53,155 bases of DNA from Lentisphaerota bacterium (GCA_015061775.1 SUVY01000012.1:1-53155); one strand, 5' to 3'; positions 8,504 through 17,338 are shown, numbered from the stretch's first letter. A program made the numbers and translations. Notes: generated by a model not told the origin, from the letters alone.

Positions 8504-10156
8504 TCAGTAGAGTTCAATTCTCACATAATTGAATTTTACTTTCAACTTGCCGCCGTTCTTGATATACAAATTGAGCTTTCCGCCCGGGTTGCGCTTGAGG
8601 CTGTAATCCACAACATAACGTATTCCGCCGGAACTTCCCAGACTTGTGTGGCAGCGGACCGGAATATATATCGGATTGGCAGGATTGTCGTCGCGGACTA
8701 TCAGCAAAGATGAGCGGTCTGCTGCATCGTGGCATATATCCAGCTCGAAAATGAAACGGGCGTTCTCTTTTCCGCTCCAGGGGTAATCGGGGAAATACAA
8801 TCTTGTTCCGATTTTCTCCTCTTTTACATGATAGAAGCCGTCTTCAGCTGCCTTGTGCACTTTGTCGGCGTCTTTGCCGATGTACCCGTAGCGGCAGATG
8901 CACTCCTTCATCGGATCCTTAGACTCAAAAATGACTTTTGCCGCCGGTTTGCTGCTTGTCTGCACGGGAGTGTAAAGCGGAGCACCGGTTTTGCCTGAGA
9001 AGTGGACAGGAGTGATCTTAGTCCGGTAACTCTTTCCGGCATCGAAGTATCCATGGCTGAACGTGCAGGAATATGACGGAGCGATCTCTTTGTTCGCGGT
9101 GAAAAAGTGTCCGGGCTGTTTGTGGCGCGAGAACGTTCTCCATTTTCCGTTTTCCTCTATCTGGAATTCGATATCATACTGGTGGACACTCTCTGCGGGG
9201 GAGGCTTGCGGAAACGTGATGACAACTCCGTTTTCCGCGGATGCCGCCGATGCTTTGGCATTTGCTGAAAACTCCGGGGCGACCGAATTTTTCAGGCGGT
9301 TTTCCGCATTGTACGGAGCATTGTTGCCGTCAAAGGGCAGAGGAATACTCCATGGAGAATCGGCTTTGTACTCTTTTTTGCTGTCGGTGAAAAAGCGTCT
9401 GAAAACGATTTTATTGCTGTAAACTTCCATGATCGCCGCGACATCGCAGCTCTTTTTGACTCTCATGCTTCCGTGCAGAAATCCCGCATTGACCGCGGTG
9501 AATTTTCCCTGCCAGATATTCCGCTCATTGGTGAGCAGCGAGTGGATGTGTCCGGATATGTGTATGGCATCGGGGTGTCTCTCGACCAGAGCTTTTGCGG
9601 CTTTGTTTCCGTTCATACTGTTGACGACTGTGTCGTGAAGCGGAACATGGTCGATGATGAAAAACGGTTTGTTTCCTCTTGCTTTTTCAGCCTTGTCCAG
9701 CAGCTCCCGGTACTTTTGCGGTTCATGGTACTGCGGATAGATGACAAAAGTATAGCCTTTGAAGTTTATGATATCATACGGATCGTGGGAGATCTCAAGA
9801 TATTTCTTCACATCTTTGAACGCACTCCACGGATCATTGGCTGGATGTTTGATGATATCGTGGTAGGCGTAGGCAAAAATTTCCTGCGGTCTTGTTTTTG
9901 CGTCGGGAAAGACAGAGTTGAACGTTTTTCGGTAATTGATGTAGGCTTGCTGATCGTAAATATCGGCGATATCTCCGGCATTTACGATCAAATCGACCTT
10001 ATGCGCCTTGAACAACTCAAGCGAATCTTTCAGGATACTGCAGGAACCGGGATCAGATGTGACGTGCGTATCACTCATGATTCCTGCCCGGAAAACCGGT
10101 TTGGCAAATAGTGTCAGCGCGGAAAATGACAGCAGTGTAAACAGAAACTTTTTCAT
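8504..10156 (-). CDS. Secreted calcineurin-like metallophosphoesterase
   Basis: 550 aa from the ATG at 10156 (signal peptide KKFLFTLLSFSALTLFA). The N-terminal 250 residues form a metallophosphoesterase domain: SDTH (DxH), NAGDIADI (GDxxD), an AYHD where most members have GNHD, DHVPLHD and SGHIHS (GHxH). The remaining 300 residues look like beta-sandwich or accessory domains that would bind substrate or partners. The substrate is unknown; in a glycan operon, removal of phosphate from a sugar or polymer outside the cytoplasm is plausible inference. It lies between the FAD oxidoreductase (22 bp) and the beta-helix gene (22 bp). The GN to AY change in the GNHD motif is unusual but keeps the metal-binding His. 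Confidence 0.85.
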   Translation of the reverse strand: MKKFLFTLLSFSALTLFAKPVFRAGIMSDTHVTSDPGSCSILKDSLELFKAHKVDLIVNAGDIADIYDQQAYINYRKTFNSVFPDAKTRPQEIFAYAYHDIIKHPANDPWSAFKDVKKYLEISHDPYDIINFKGYTFVIYPQYHEPQKYRELLDKAEKARGNKPFFIIDHVPLHDTVVNSMNGNKAAKALVERHPDAIHISGHIHSLLTNERNIWQGKFTAVNAGFLHGSMRVKKSCDVAAIMEVYSNKIVFRRFFTDSKKEYKADSPWSIPLPFDGNNAPYNAENRLKNSVAPEFSANAKASAASAENGVVITFPQASPAESVHQYDIEFQIEENGKWRTFSRHKQPGHFFTANKEIAPSYSCTFSHGYFDAGKSYRTKITPVHFSGKTGAPLYTPVQTSSKPAAKVIFESKDPMKECICRYGYIGKDADKVHKAAEDGFYHVKEEKIGTRLYFPDYPWSGKENARFIFELDICHDAADRSSLLIVRDDNPANPIYIPVRCHTSLGSSGGIRYVVDYSLKRNPGGKLNLYIKNGGKLKVKFNYVRIELY

Positions 10157-10178
10157 AACGGAATTTTCCAGCAAAACT

Positions 10179-11399
10179 TCAAACTGTTTTATTCTTTACA
10201 TCTTTGAGCCACTGCATACAGTTCTGGCGGTCGAGTTCCGCGTAGAGCGTCTGATAATCAGGAACTCCGAGCGCGGCGGCGATACCGGCTGCCTGACCGG
10301 TTCCGATACATTGGGCGGCGAGCCTGATGGCGGTGACTGCACGCGGATCGATATCGATGATGCGTCCCGCAGTAAGCAGGTTGCTGATTCCTCTGGCGCG
10401 GATGGCTCCGTATGGAACGGCAGGGTCTCCGATGACCTTCGCTCCCCAGGGAGACTCATATTTTTTCACATAGTGTCCTCCGATATAATCACTGCAGAAG
10501 GCGACGGGTTCTGATGTCATTTTCTGATTGAAGAGATCATCCATTTCGATCCGGCAAAGTCCGCGTACCGAGCGGGTGTAACGTACTCCGACAACGGGAG
10601 CAACTTTGGTCACGACCGCTTCGGAAAAACAGGGAATGTTGCGGCGCATGAACTCCATGATGGGATCGATCTGGGCAAAGAGTTCTCCATACATTGCGCT
10701 GAACACATCAGGATCGGCGGCATTGCCGGTCACGGCAGTAAGGTTGAGCAGCACATCACCTGTTTCCGGCAGCGGAAGTCCCATAAAAGAGTTCTGGATC
10801 CTGACCGGAAATTCGCTCACGTGCTCTTTGAATAAACTCCTCACTTCATCTCGGTCGAATCCTTTGACGTTGCGCACCTTGAACATCAGAGTTTTGGTCA
10901 TGCTCACTTCATCGTCCGGAACGACTGTTTCGGCTCCTGCAAGCACGCTGAGCGCAGCTGATCCTGTGGCATCGACAAAGGTATTTGCTCCGAGCTCAAG
11001 CAGTCCGCCAGAGGTGGTCACGGTAACGCTTTCGATGCGGTCTTGCGAGCGTTTTACTCCGCAGAGAGGAGCGTTGAAAAGCATCTCAACTCCGTGATCC
11101 TGCAGAACTTCGAGCATTGCCCTCTGCAGCTGATCTTCGTGAGCCAGTATCCTGCAGGTGTTTGACCAGAAGTAGGCATTGTTTTTGCGCAGTTTATCTG
11201 AAAGTATCTGTCCGACTCCGGTACACCACTCGGCTTTGCGCCAGCCGCTGAGCACCGGAGTTATAGTGTAAACTGCAGTTCCTCCGACGCACGGCATACT
11301 GTCGAGAAGCAGAACTTTTGCTCCTGCGGCGGATGCTCCGACGGCGGCAGCAAAACCGGACAGTCCAGCTCCGGCAATGATGCAGTCAAATTTTTTCAT
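10179..11399 (-). CDS. FAD-dependent oxidoreductase
   Basis: 406 aa, cytoplasmic. The N-terminus has the Rossmann dinucleotide fold: IIAGAGLSGFAAAVGASAAGAKVLLLD, then a GGTA motif. VDATGSAALSVLAGAE (about residues 138-153) and the C-terminal RGISNLLTAGRIIDID...RLAAQCIGTGQAAG complete the FAD_oxidored family pattern. These enzymes are common beside glycan-degrading genes in Lentisphaerae and Planctomycetes, with substrates mostly undefined. The ribosome site AAAGGC precedes the ATG. It follows the GntR-SBP gene by 16 bp. A second family member lies at 26631-27803 in the other glycan cluster. Confidence 0.88.
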   Translation of the reverse strand: MKKFDCIIAGAGLSGFAAAVGASAAGAKVLLLDSMPCVGGTAVYTITPVLSGWRKAEWCTGVGQILSDKLRKNNAYFWSNTCRILAHEDQLQRAMLEVLQDHGVEMLFNAPLCGVKRSQDRIESVTVTTSGGLLELGANTFVDATGSAALSVLAGAETVVPDDEVSMTKTLMFKVRNVKGFDRDEVRSLFKEHVSEFPVRIQNSFMGLPLPETGDVLLNLTAVTGNAADPDVFSAMYGELFAQIDPIMEFMRRNIPCFSEAVVTKVAPVVGVRYTRSVRGLCRIEMDDLFNQKMTSEPVAFCSDYIGGHYVKKYESPWGAKVIGDPAVPYGAIRARGISNLLTAGRIIDIDPRAVTAIRLAAQCIGTGQAAGIAAALGVPDYQTLYAELDRQNCMQWLKDVKNKTV

Positions 11400-11415
11400 G
11401 GGATATGCCTTTCGA

Positions 11416-12651
11416 TTACAGTGCTATTTGATTTTCCAAAATTTTTTCGATCGCTTTTCGGCGCCGCTCGGCGTTTATCTTCTCTTCATTGAGCAGAGTG
11501 GTGAACTCTTTTATCGTAAGACGGTGACCGGCAAACTCCTTCAAACCCATAAGTATTACCGCCGTCGAGAGCGGATCGATGATTTCACGCGGATAATGGA
11601 TGTGATCTATCTCATCGAAGAAAATATCATCGCTCAAACTGCCGTTGTACTTGCAGTTTACCGCAACTTCGCGGTTGGCGGGCAGATTGTCGCAGTCCCG
11701 GGCGACCTCATGCTGAAAGGGCTCCGCAAGAGTGTTTACAGCAAGCTGAAAAGCGATTTCCGGATAGCGCGATGTAAGCGGAACGAATACGGCTTCCGAT
11801 ACCGGCTGACAATACCGTTTACCGTTCAGTTCGGGCATAGGAACAAGCCCGCAGGATCTCTGCACATCCGGATCGAAGATATCTGTGCGGGTCACTACCG
11901 AAAATATCCGTTCGTGGCTCGGGATCTCCGACTCAGGAATAAGCTGCATTTTTTCATAACTGTGCAGTGCTTTGTCCAGAGAGCCTGAACTGTAAGCCAT
12001 CGAGAGCAGAAGACGGTTGGTCTTTTTGCTGTCAGGACGCAGCTCCGGAGGAACTTTTTCGAGCAGTTTTATGATGTCATCGCAGGTAAATGAGCCTGAG
12101 GAAAACTCAGGACAGTACTTTTTCATCAGCTTTTTGTTGTAAGCAAGAACGCATGGGCAGAATGAGTACGCTACTGCATAGACCGGAGTTCCGATATGGT
12201 GGAACTCAAAAACCTGATCGAAAAATTTACCGCTCTTTTTGAGTTTGCGGATGATCTCCTGCGGCCACGGCATGAAGTGCGATGAGTAATTCATCGGTAT
12301 GGTGGTCGGAAATATAACGATATCCGCTTCTTCAAAGTTGTTTACAGTTTCGATGGATACATCGGGCACTCCGTTGAGCATGATTTCCGGATACTTGCCG
12401 GCAAAATAGCAGGTTGATCGCTGCCAGAGGCGCAGCACCTTTTTTTCCGGAGGCACAACAAAAGTTCCCCGGCGGTGCACCTGACGGACGAGACCTTTGT
12501 CTTTCAGAACGTTTATCGCCCGGGACATGGTCATGCTGGCAACAGAAAACCGGGAGGCAAGCTCTTTTTCATTGGGAAGCTTGCCGGAGATCTCTCCGCA
12601 CCTTATTTTCTGCTCGAGAGTATCAGCGATTTTTTCAAAACGTATTGTCAT
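11416..12651 (-). CDS. GntR-type winged helix fused to a solute-binding-protein fold
   Basis: 411 aa, cytoplasmic (no signal peptide). Residues about 1-70 are a GntR winged helix: KLPNEKELASRFSVASMTMSRAINVLKDKGLVRQVHRRGTFV. The rest (about 80-400) resembles family 1 extracellular solute-binding proteins: EEADIVIFPT, then GTPVYAVAYSFCPCVLAYNKKLMKK (compare the GLPY...LYYNKDLF pattern) and DDIIKLLEKV. A plausible reading is a one-component regulator that senses an oligosaccharide in the cytoplasm with a domain borrowed from ABC importers, instead of the usual UTRA or LacI-like sensor. Its ATG overlaps the stop of the upstream beta-helix gene (ATGA), so it is translationally coupled and probably autoregulated with the operon. 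Confidence 0.85.
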   Translation of the reverse strand: MTIRFEKIADTLEQKIRCGEISGKLPNEKELASRFSVASMTMSRAINVLKDKGLVRQVHRRGTFVVPPEKKVLRLWQRSTCYFAGKYPEIMLNGVPDVSIETVNNFEEADIVIFPTTIPMNYSSHFMPWPQEIIRKLKKSGKFFDQVFEFHHIGTPVYAVAYSFCPCVLAYNKKLMKKYCPEFSSGSFTCDDIIKLLEKVPPELRPDSKKTNRLLLSMAYSSGSLDKALHSYEKMQLIPESEIPSHERIFSVVTRTDIFDPDVQRSCGLVPMPELNGKRYCQPVSEAVFVPLTSRYPEIAFQLAVNTLAEPFQHEVARDCDNLPANREVAVNCKYNGSLSDDIFFDEIDHIHYPREIIDPLSTAVILMGLKEFAGHRLTIKEFTTLLNEEKINAERRRKAIEKILENQIAL

Positions 12652-14582
12652 TTCAGGGAATCCAGCATTTGTTCTGTTTCCAGCATTTTATTGTAAAGGG
12701 ATGTGAAGTGCTCCATAAGTTTGTCGTCTCCGGCTTGGATCGCTCCTGCAGCTGGAGCTTTGCCGGAGAAATATCCCGGCTTGAACCCCGGAAGTGCCGG
12801 AACGTTCAATCCATTGAACTCAAAGGGTTTTGATACATCTATGGCGCAATCTTTTGCCGGAGAATTTTCCTTCAATCTTATATCAGGAAGTTTTTTGTTG
12901 AAGAGGTCAACGCATATCGTATCGTTTTTATCCAGACTGACTATTTTATTGAACTTGTCAACCCCCTCCGCCGGAGCAGAGTTCTTGTGATTTGCCGCAA
13001 CATACATCAAATTTCCGGCAAGGACGTGGTGGTGTTTCACTTCCCACGAAGAGTTGGATTTTGCGATGTTGTTCATGAAGTAGAACGGAAGTGCCTGTTT
13101 GCGGAAACGCGCGTAGTAGTTCTTTATCGGCCATGCTCCGGCAGAGCCTCCGCAGAAAGTGTTGTTGTAAAGGAATATTTTGCCGGGATCGAACGGGGCA
13201 GGAGGATCAGCTTTATATATTCCTTTTTTGTCAAAATTGACTTTGTCATGGCCTTTTTTGTGTGAAATTCCGTAAATATGCAGTTGTTTTGAGTTGGGGT
13301 TCAGAAAGAGATTGCGGTAGTGGTACTCGGTACGGTAAAATCTCTCATGCCGCCAATCGTGGATGCGCAGATTAAGTCCGCACTCCATAATGAGATTTTC
13401 ATAGAACTCTCCGCTGGAAAAACCGCCGGTGACGATTCCGCAGCTGGACATTTTTCTGATGCTGTTTCCATAGACTTTTGCTCCCGGACCGTGTGCGCGG
13501 ACGGCAACGAGTCCGTTGACAAAAACATTTCCGTAAACGCTGCAGTTGCTGCCGTTAAAGTTAACTCCGCAGTCATCGGATTTGGCGACGCCTATAATGT
13601 ATTTGAAGACAAGGTAGGTCACTCTGCTGCGTTTGTCTCCGGTATGATATTTGTTGCGGATAAAGCCTAGAGTGAGGATGTTGTTGCGCACAGTCACGCT
13701 GGACGCCTCTTTTTCGACCAATACGCGGTTGGCTCCATTCATAAAAAGAGAGTTTTCAATAGTTATATTATTGCTCTTTTCAATGATGTGCACGCAGTTT
13801 TTGCTTCCGCGGATATAGAGATCACTCAAAACGACATGGGAGGCGTTTTTCAGAGTAACTCCATCGCCGTAAGAGGCAGTTATGGTGTGTACTGCGGGTT
13901 TGCTGTCATCGGCAAATCTGATGTAGAGATTGCCTTTTGACCAGCCGCAGATGACATTTCCGATGGTTTCCCAGAAAGGAATTCCGTCTATTTTGAAAAA
14001 ATCGTGGTAAACTTTCAGATCGCGTCCGGCTGCCAGGAGATCGAAGCCAGCCATGCGTTTGCTGGTTTTCGGATTGTGGTTTCCTGTAATGAGAGCAGCG
14101 GTAAGTTTGTCCGGAATCTGCTTTCGGCGGGGTATAAGCATATTGAGTTTGTTGATCTGAGCGATCATTTTGCCGTCGAGCATCACGGTATCAGGACGCT
14201 TAGAGAGTTTGATTTTCCAGACATTTTCTCCGATTTCGGGAGCGGGAGTCCAAGCGGTCAATATTTTGCTTTCAGCTTCGAGAATGGACTGCAGCTTTCC
14301 GTCTGCGGAGCGGGTTCCAATGATCTTCAACGGTTTTTCAGCAGTCGCCCGGGTGGTGATCGTGGTGTTGCTGCGGTAGATTCCCGGAAGTATCCTGACG
14401 GTATCTCCCGCCCGGGCTTGATCGACAGCTTTCTGAAGGGTTTGAAGCGGAGCATTTTCTGTGCCCGGATTTTTGTCATTTCCTGATGTCGAAACAAATA
14501 TTTCCGCAGCAAATACCGCTGCTGGTGCCAGAAAAGCGGATATGAATAAACTTAATTTACCCCCAAATGCGGTCGTTTTCAT
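12648..14582 (-). CDS. Secreted right-handed parallel beta-helix protein
   Basis: 644 aa from the ATG at 14582, selected for the GGAGG 10 nt upstream; longer in-frame starts have none. Signal peptide (LFISAFLAPAAVFA), then a DUF1565-like entry (IFVSTSGNDKNPGTENAPLQTLQKAVD...GDTVRILPGIY) and beta-helix coils with 'NNITIENSLFMNGAN', 'SSVTVRNNIL' and 'NCSVYGNVFVNG' units. It is related in build to 6640-8481 but is clearly a different paralogue. Probable polysaccharide lyase, hydrolase or binding protein, with no catalytic residues assignable. First gene of the seven-gene operon; its last codons overlap the regulator gene by 4 bp. Confidence 0.85.
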   Translation of the reverse strand: MKTTAFGGKLSLFISAFLAPAAVFAAEIFVSTSGNDKNPGTENAPLQTLQKAVDQARAGDTVRILPGIYRSNTTITTRATAEKPLKIIGTRSADGKLQSILEAESKILTAWTPAPEIGENVWKIKLSKRPDTVMLDGKMIAQINKLNMLIPRRKQIPDKLTAALITGNHNPKTSKRMAGFDLLAAGRDLKVYHDFFKIDGIPFWETIGNVICGWSKGNLYIRFADDSKPAVHTITASYGDGVTLKNASHVVLSDLYIRGSKNCVHIIEKSNNITIENSLFMNGANRVLVEKEASSVTVRNNILTLGFIRNKYHTGDKRSRVTYLVFKYIIGVAKSDDCGVNFNGSNCSVYGNVFVNGLVAVRAHGPGAKVYGNSIRKMSSCGIVTGGFSSGEFYENLIMECGLNLRIHDWRHERFYRTEYHYRNLFLNPNSKQLHIYGISHKKGHDKVNFDKKGIYKADPPAPFDPGKIFLYNNTFCGGSAGAWPIKNYYARFRKQALPFYFMNNIAKSNSSWEVKHHHVLAGNLMYVAANHKNSAPAEGVDKFNKIVSLDKNDTICVDLFNKKLPDIRLKENSPAKDCAIDVSKPFEFNGLNVPALPGFKPGYFSGKAPAAGAIQAGDDKLMEHFTSLYNKMLETEQMLDSLK

Positions 14583-14611
14583 CGTAACTTTGCCTCCTTC
14601 CGGAAATGAAA

Positions 14612-14634
14612 AAATCCCCCCGATGCGGAGATTT
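14612..14634 (-). promoter_or_regulatory. Leader hairpin with U-run, candidate attenuator
   Basis: On the minus strand AAATCTCC pairs with GGGGATTT (one G-U) around a small loop, followed by TTTTTTC. This is the shape of an intrinsic terminator. It lies between the candidate promoter (14667-14694) and the ribosome site of the beta-helix gene, so read-through would control the whole operon. No known riboswitch is recognised. Confidence 0.45.
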
Positions 14635-14666
14635 TTGAACAGTTTCTGTAACATAGTCCACAGAAT

Positions 14667-14694
14667 AATATACATGGCAAAATTTCAAATGCAA
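14667..14694 (-). promoter_or_regulatory. Candidate sigma70 promoter of the seven-gene glycan operon
   Basis: Minus strand: -35 TTGCAT (14694-14689), 16-bp spacer, -10 TATATT (14672-14667), about 85 bp upstream of the beta-helix start codon. Confidence 0.55.
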
Positions 14695-14760
14695 GCAATT
14701 TTTTTGATTTTTTGCTAATGTCTCATATCCGGAAACAAAAGAGGGGAGCGGAAGAATTTT

Positions 14761-15825
14761 TTACAGATCAAAATCTGCAAGATCGGTGTAAAGATACTCT
14801 TCTCCGCAGTAATTCCGGAATATTTTTTTATTACCTTGGCTGTTCAACAGATAGTCAGGGGTGATCGGAACTTTTCCGCCGCCTCCGGGAAGGTCAATAA
14901 CGAAATGGGGGTTTGCCATTCCGGAACACCACCCCCGCAGAGATTCCATGATTTTTATTCCCTGCGACAAAGGAGTGCGGAAGTGTTTTGTGCCGTAAAT
15001 CATGTCACATTGAAAAATATAGTAAGGTTTGACGCGGTTTTCCAGTAATTTCCACATCAGCTGCTTCATGGTTTCCGGAGAGTCATTCACTCCTTTGAGC
15101 AGAACGGTTTGACTGCCGAGGACTATTCCGGCATCAGCCAACCGCTTCAAACTTCTGCATACGGGCTCATCCAGTTCGTCGGGATGATTGAAGTGGATAT
15201 TTATATATAGAGGATGGAATTTTTTCAAAATCCTGACCAGTTTAGCCGTGATCCGTTCCGGGAGCACGCAGGGAGTACGGGTGCCGATACGGATGATTTT
15301 GATATGCGGCGCTGAGCGGACGCTCCGCAGGATATATTCGATTTTATCATCATCAAGCAAAAAGGGATCTCCGCCTGAAATCAGAACATCGCGCAGCTCG
15401 GAGTGTTCTCTGATGTAGGCTGTCGCGCGGTCGATATCCTTGTCCGTAATGACAAAAGACTGGCGGAATTTTCTTTTTCTGGTACAGAAACGGCAGTACA
15501 TGGCACACTCTCCGGAAACCAGAAAAAGGCACCGGTCAGGGTATTTCTGTACGATAGCTTCACATTTTTTGAAACGTATTTCGCCAAGCGGATCATCCAT
15601 CAACTCTTTTCTGCTGGTCAATTCCTCCGGATCGGGAATACATTGCCGGAAAAGCGGGTCTCCGGGAAATTTTATTTTTTTCAAAAAAGTATCCGGAATC
15701 CGGCAAGGAAACATATCATTGACCTGTTTCAACGCTTCCGGATCTAAATTGAATCGTTCCGCCAATTTAACGGGGTCCCGTTCTGCATTGCACAAAATTT
15801 TTTTCCACTTTTCCATAATGATCAT
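14761..15825 (-). CDS. KamA-type lysine 2,3-aminomutase, short form
   Basis: 354 aa radical SAM/PLP enzyme. The [4Fe-4S] motif CxxxCxxC is at C107, C111 and C114 (ECAMYCRFCTRK). The PLP lysine is K318 in DLPGGGGK. Both substrate-binding aspartates of clostridial lysine 2,3-aminomutase are present: QCD274 and D311 just before PGGGG. The enzyme family turns L-lysine into L-beta-lysine using S-adenosylmethionine. It ends soon after the RNYCGEEYLY strand, so the C-terminal cysteine cluster that binds zinc in the roughly 416-aa clostridial enzyme is missing. The PGGGGK favours KamA over EpmB. No efp or epmA gene is nearby. Two starts are possible (15825, or 15816 which is further from the GGAG). 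Confidence 0.85.
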   Translation of the reverse strand: MIIMEKWKKILCNAERDPVKLAERFNLDPEALKQVNDMFPCRIPDTFLKKIKFPGDPLFRQCIPDPEELTSRKELMDDPLGEIRFKKCEAIVQKYPDRCLFLVSGECAMYCRFCTRKRKFRQSFVITDKDIDRATAYIREHSELRDVLISGGDPFLLDDDKIEYILRSVRSAPHIKIIRIGTRTPCVLPERITAKLVRILKKFHPLYINIHFNHPDELDEPVCRSLKRLADAGIVLGSQTVLLKGVNDSPETMKQLMWKLLENRVKPYYIFQCDMIYGTKHFRTPLSQGIKIMESLRGWCSGMANPHFVIDLPGGGGKVPITPDYLLNSQGNKKIFRNYCGEEYLYTDLADFDL

Positions 15826-15949
15826 TTACTCCAGCCGGACATTTGAGCAGAGAATATAGCACAGAATAGAGAAAAATCAATCATCGCCGCAAAAAATTCC
15901 ATAGGAAATACCCCAAAATGCAACATTATATAATTAACTTTCTCCAAAA

Positions 15950-15982
15950 TACAAAAGCTGGAGCTGATAATCGCTCTCCAGC
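15950..15982 (-). terminator. Intrinsic terminator after the ankyrin gene
   Basis: GCTGGAG (minus, 15982-15976) pairs with CTCCAGC (15963-15957), followed on the minus strand by TTTTGTATTTT. It lies 50 bp downstream of the ankyrin-repeat gene. Confidence 0.7.
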
Positions 15983-16032
15983 GTTGAGTGAAGACACACA
16001 AAAATTCTGACCGGACGTTTTATGGATGTTTT

Positions 16033-16617
16033 TCATTTTATAATATCCTCATAATATTTGGCATCATGTGCTTTGGCAAGTTCAAACATCCGTTCAACAC
16101 GCTTACGGCGATCCAGTAATTCTTCATGGCTTATGTCCCAGCAGTCTTCTTCATATGCAAGATCTATTTCCACGCCTTGTCTGGTATCATTTACTGTATC
16201 CAGCCAAGTGTATTCATCGTCTATATGATTTACATCAGCTCCATATTTCAGCAGCAGCTTTGCAATACGCACTTCAAGCATTGCACACACTTCCATAAGA
16301 GGCGTTGATTGATGTATATCAGATGGAGCAATCCCGCCATCCGGGTCGGTTCCGCTGGATAACAATACCGACAATATATCCTGCGCTTTACGGCGTTTCT
16401 CCCTGTTTTTTTCTCGTTCTTCTTTGGATTGATAAGTCATAAAATAATCTGTTGCGTGCCAGATGAGATGTATTCCTGTACGGTCAACCACATTAGGGTT
16501 GGCTCCTTCCGCAAGAGCTGCCTGAACTTTTTCAAAATTAATTTCGCAACAGCCATCAATCAATTTTTGATCAATTTCCCTGACGGGGATAACAAATCGT
16601 TTCTTTTTCTTTGCCAT
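16033..16617 (-). CDS. Small ankyrin-repeat protein
   Basis: 194 aa, cytoplasmic, with a very basic start (AKKKKRF). At least two ankyrin repeats are visible: FEKVQAALAEGANPNVVD (about 30-47) and STPLMEVCAMLEVRIAKLLLKYGADVNHID (about 105-133). The tail is charged. It starts inside the end of the upstream zinc-ribbon gene (47-bp overlap in another frame), so the two are co-translated. Ankyrin proteins this small are often partner-binding or immunity-like; here the partner is unknown. The base composition is more A/T-rich than the housekeeping block. Confidence 0.8.
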   Translation of the reverse strand: MAKKKKRFVIPVREIDQKLIDGCCEINFEKVQAALAEGANPNVVDRTGIHLIWHATDYFMTYQSKEEREKNREKRRKAQDILSVLLSSGTDPDGGIAPSDIHQSTPLMEVCAMLEVRIAKLLLKYGADVNHIDDEYTWLDTVNDTRQGVEIDLAYEEDCWDISHEELLDRRKRVERMFELAKAHDAKYYEDIIK

Positions 16618-17068
16618 CTTCAGTTTCCAATGTAATATTAATAGTTTTCAGAGGTTTATCGCACATAGCGCAACGGATAGTTATATTGTTCAACTCTTCG
16701 AAATTTTCTACTTTGTTCAGCCAAGTACCACACTCACATCTATGATCTTGATTCCAACATTCGCCTTCTTTAGTGCCTAAAAACCAGTCTGCTTTAATTT
16801 TTAATTTTTCGCAATCCGGGCAATAATATGCTGATTCCTCAAGCCAATATTCACCGGGAAACCATTCTTCCTCATCGTATTTTTCAGCAAGTTTGTCAAG
16901 CAATTTATTCCAGATATCACGATTTGGAAAATCCTCCCATGAGTCCGGCAAATCTGAAAGAAGATAACGCACCAGCTCCGGTCCCCAACATTCTTCACTC
17001 AATTCAATTTTATTGGTAAAATTGCAATTTGGACAAGGTTCGCATTTAATTGTTTGAATTCTGCTCAT
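16571..17068 (-). CDS. Unrecognised protein with several Cys pairs (zinc-ribbon-like)
   Basis: 165 aa from the ATG at 17068 (GGAG 6 nt upstream); the frame extends to 17191 without a ribosome site. I do not recognise a family. It has four CxxC-type pairs: CEPCPNC near the N-terminus, CPDC in the middle, CECG, and CAMC near the C-terminus, which could make two zinc knuckles. The middle is rich in Trp, Asp and Glu. It overlaps the ankyrin gene and probably acts with it. Confidence 0.7.
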   Translation of the reverse strand: MSRIQTIKCEPCPNCNFTNKIELSEECWGPELVRYLLSDLPDSWEDFPNRDIWNKLLDKLAEKYDEEEWFPGEYWLEESAYYCPDCEKLKIKADWFLGTKEGECWNQDHRCECGTWLNKVENFEELNNITIRCAMCDKPLKTINITLETEDGKEKETICYPRQGN

Positions 17069-17338
17069 AATATCTCCAGCTGCTACTGAATTTTTCTTTA
17101 TTGTAATCATAATATAGCATAAGATAGTGGACTTTTTATGTCCACTCTGTTCGCAAATATAAAAAAATTCAATATTTTTTGATTGCACCAAAAGTGACGA
17201 TGTCCATATTTATATTTCAAATTGGCATGACGATCAAAAATTGTCAGATTACTTCAGTAATATACACTGTCGTTATTGAAATCGAAAATGTATTCTTCAA
17301 ATTGCTGCAGATATATTAGATGTATATGAATTTTTCTA

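Noticed and set aside
8363-10111. Plus-strand frames opposite the phosphoesterase and beta-helix genes
   Set aside because: All are shadows: no ribosome sites, no domains, and they oppose genes with signal peptides and clear motifs.
17069-17338. A gene or RNA in the 270-bp A/T-rich gap upstream of the zinc-knuckle gene
   Set aside because: No start codon with a ribosome site, no strong hairpin and no tRNA-like fold was found.
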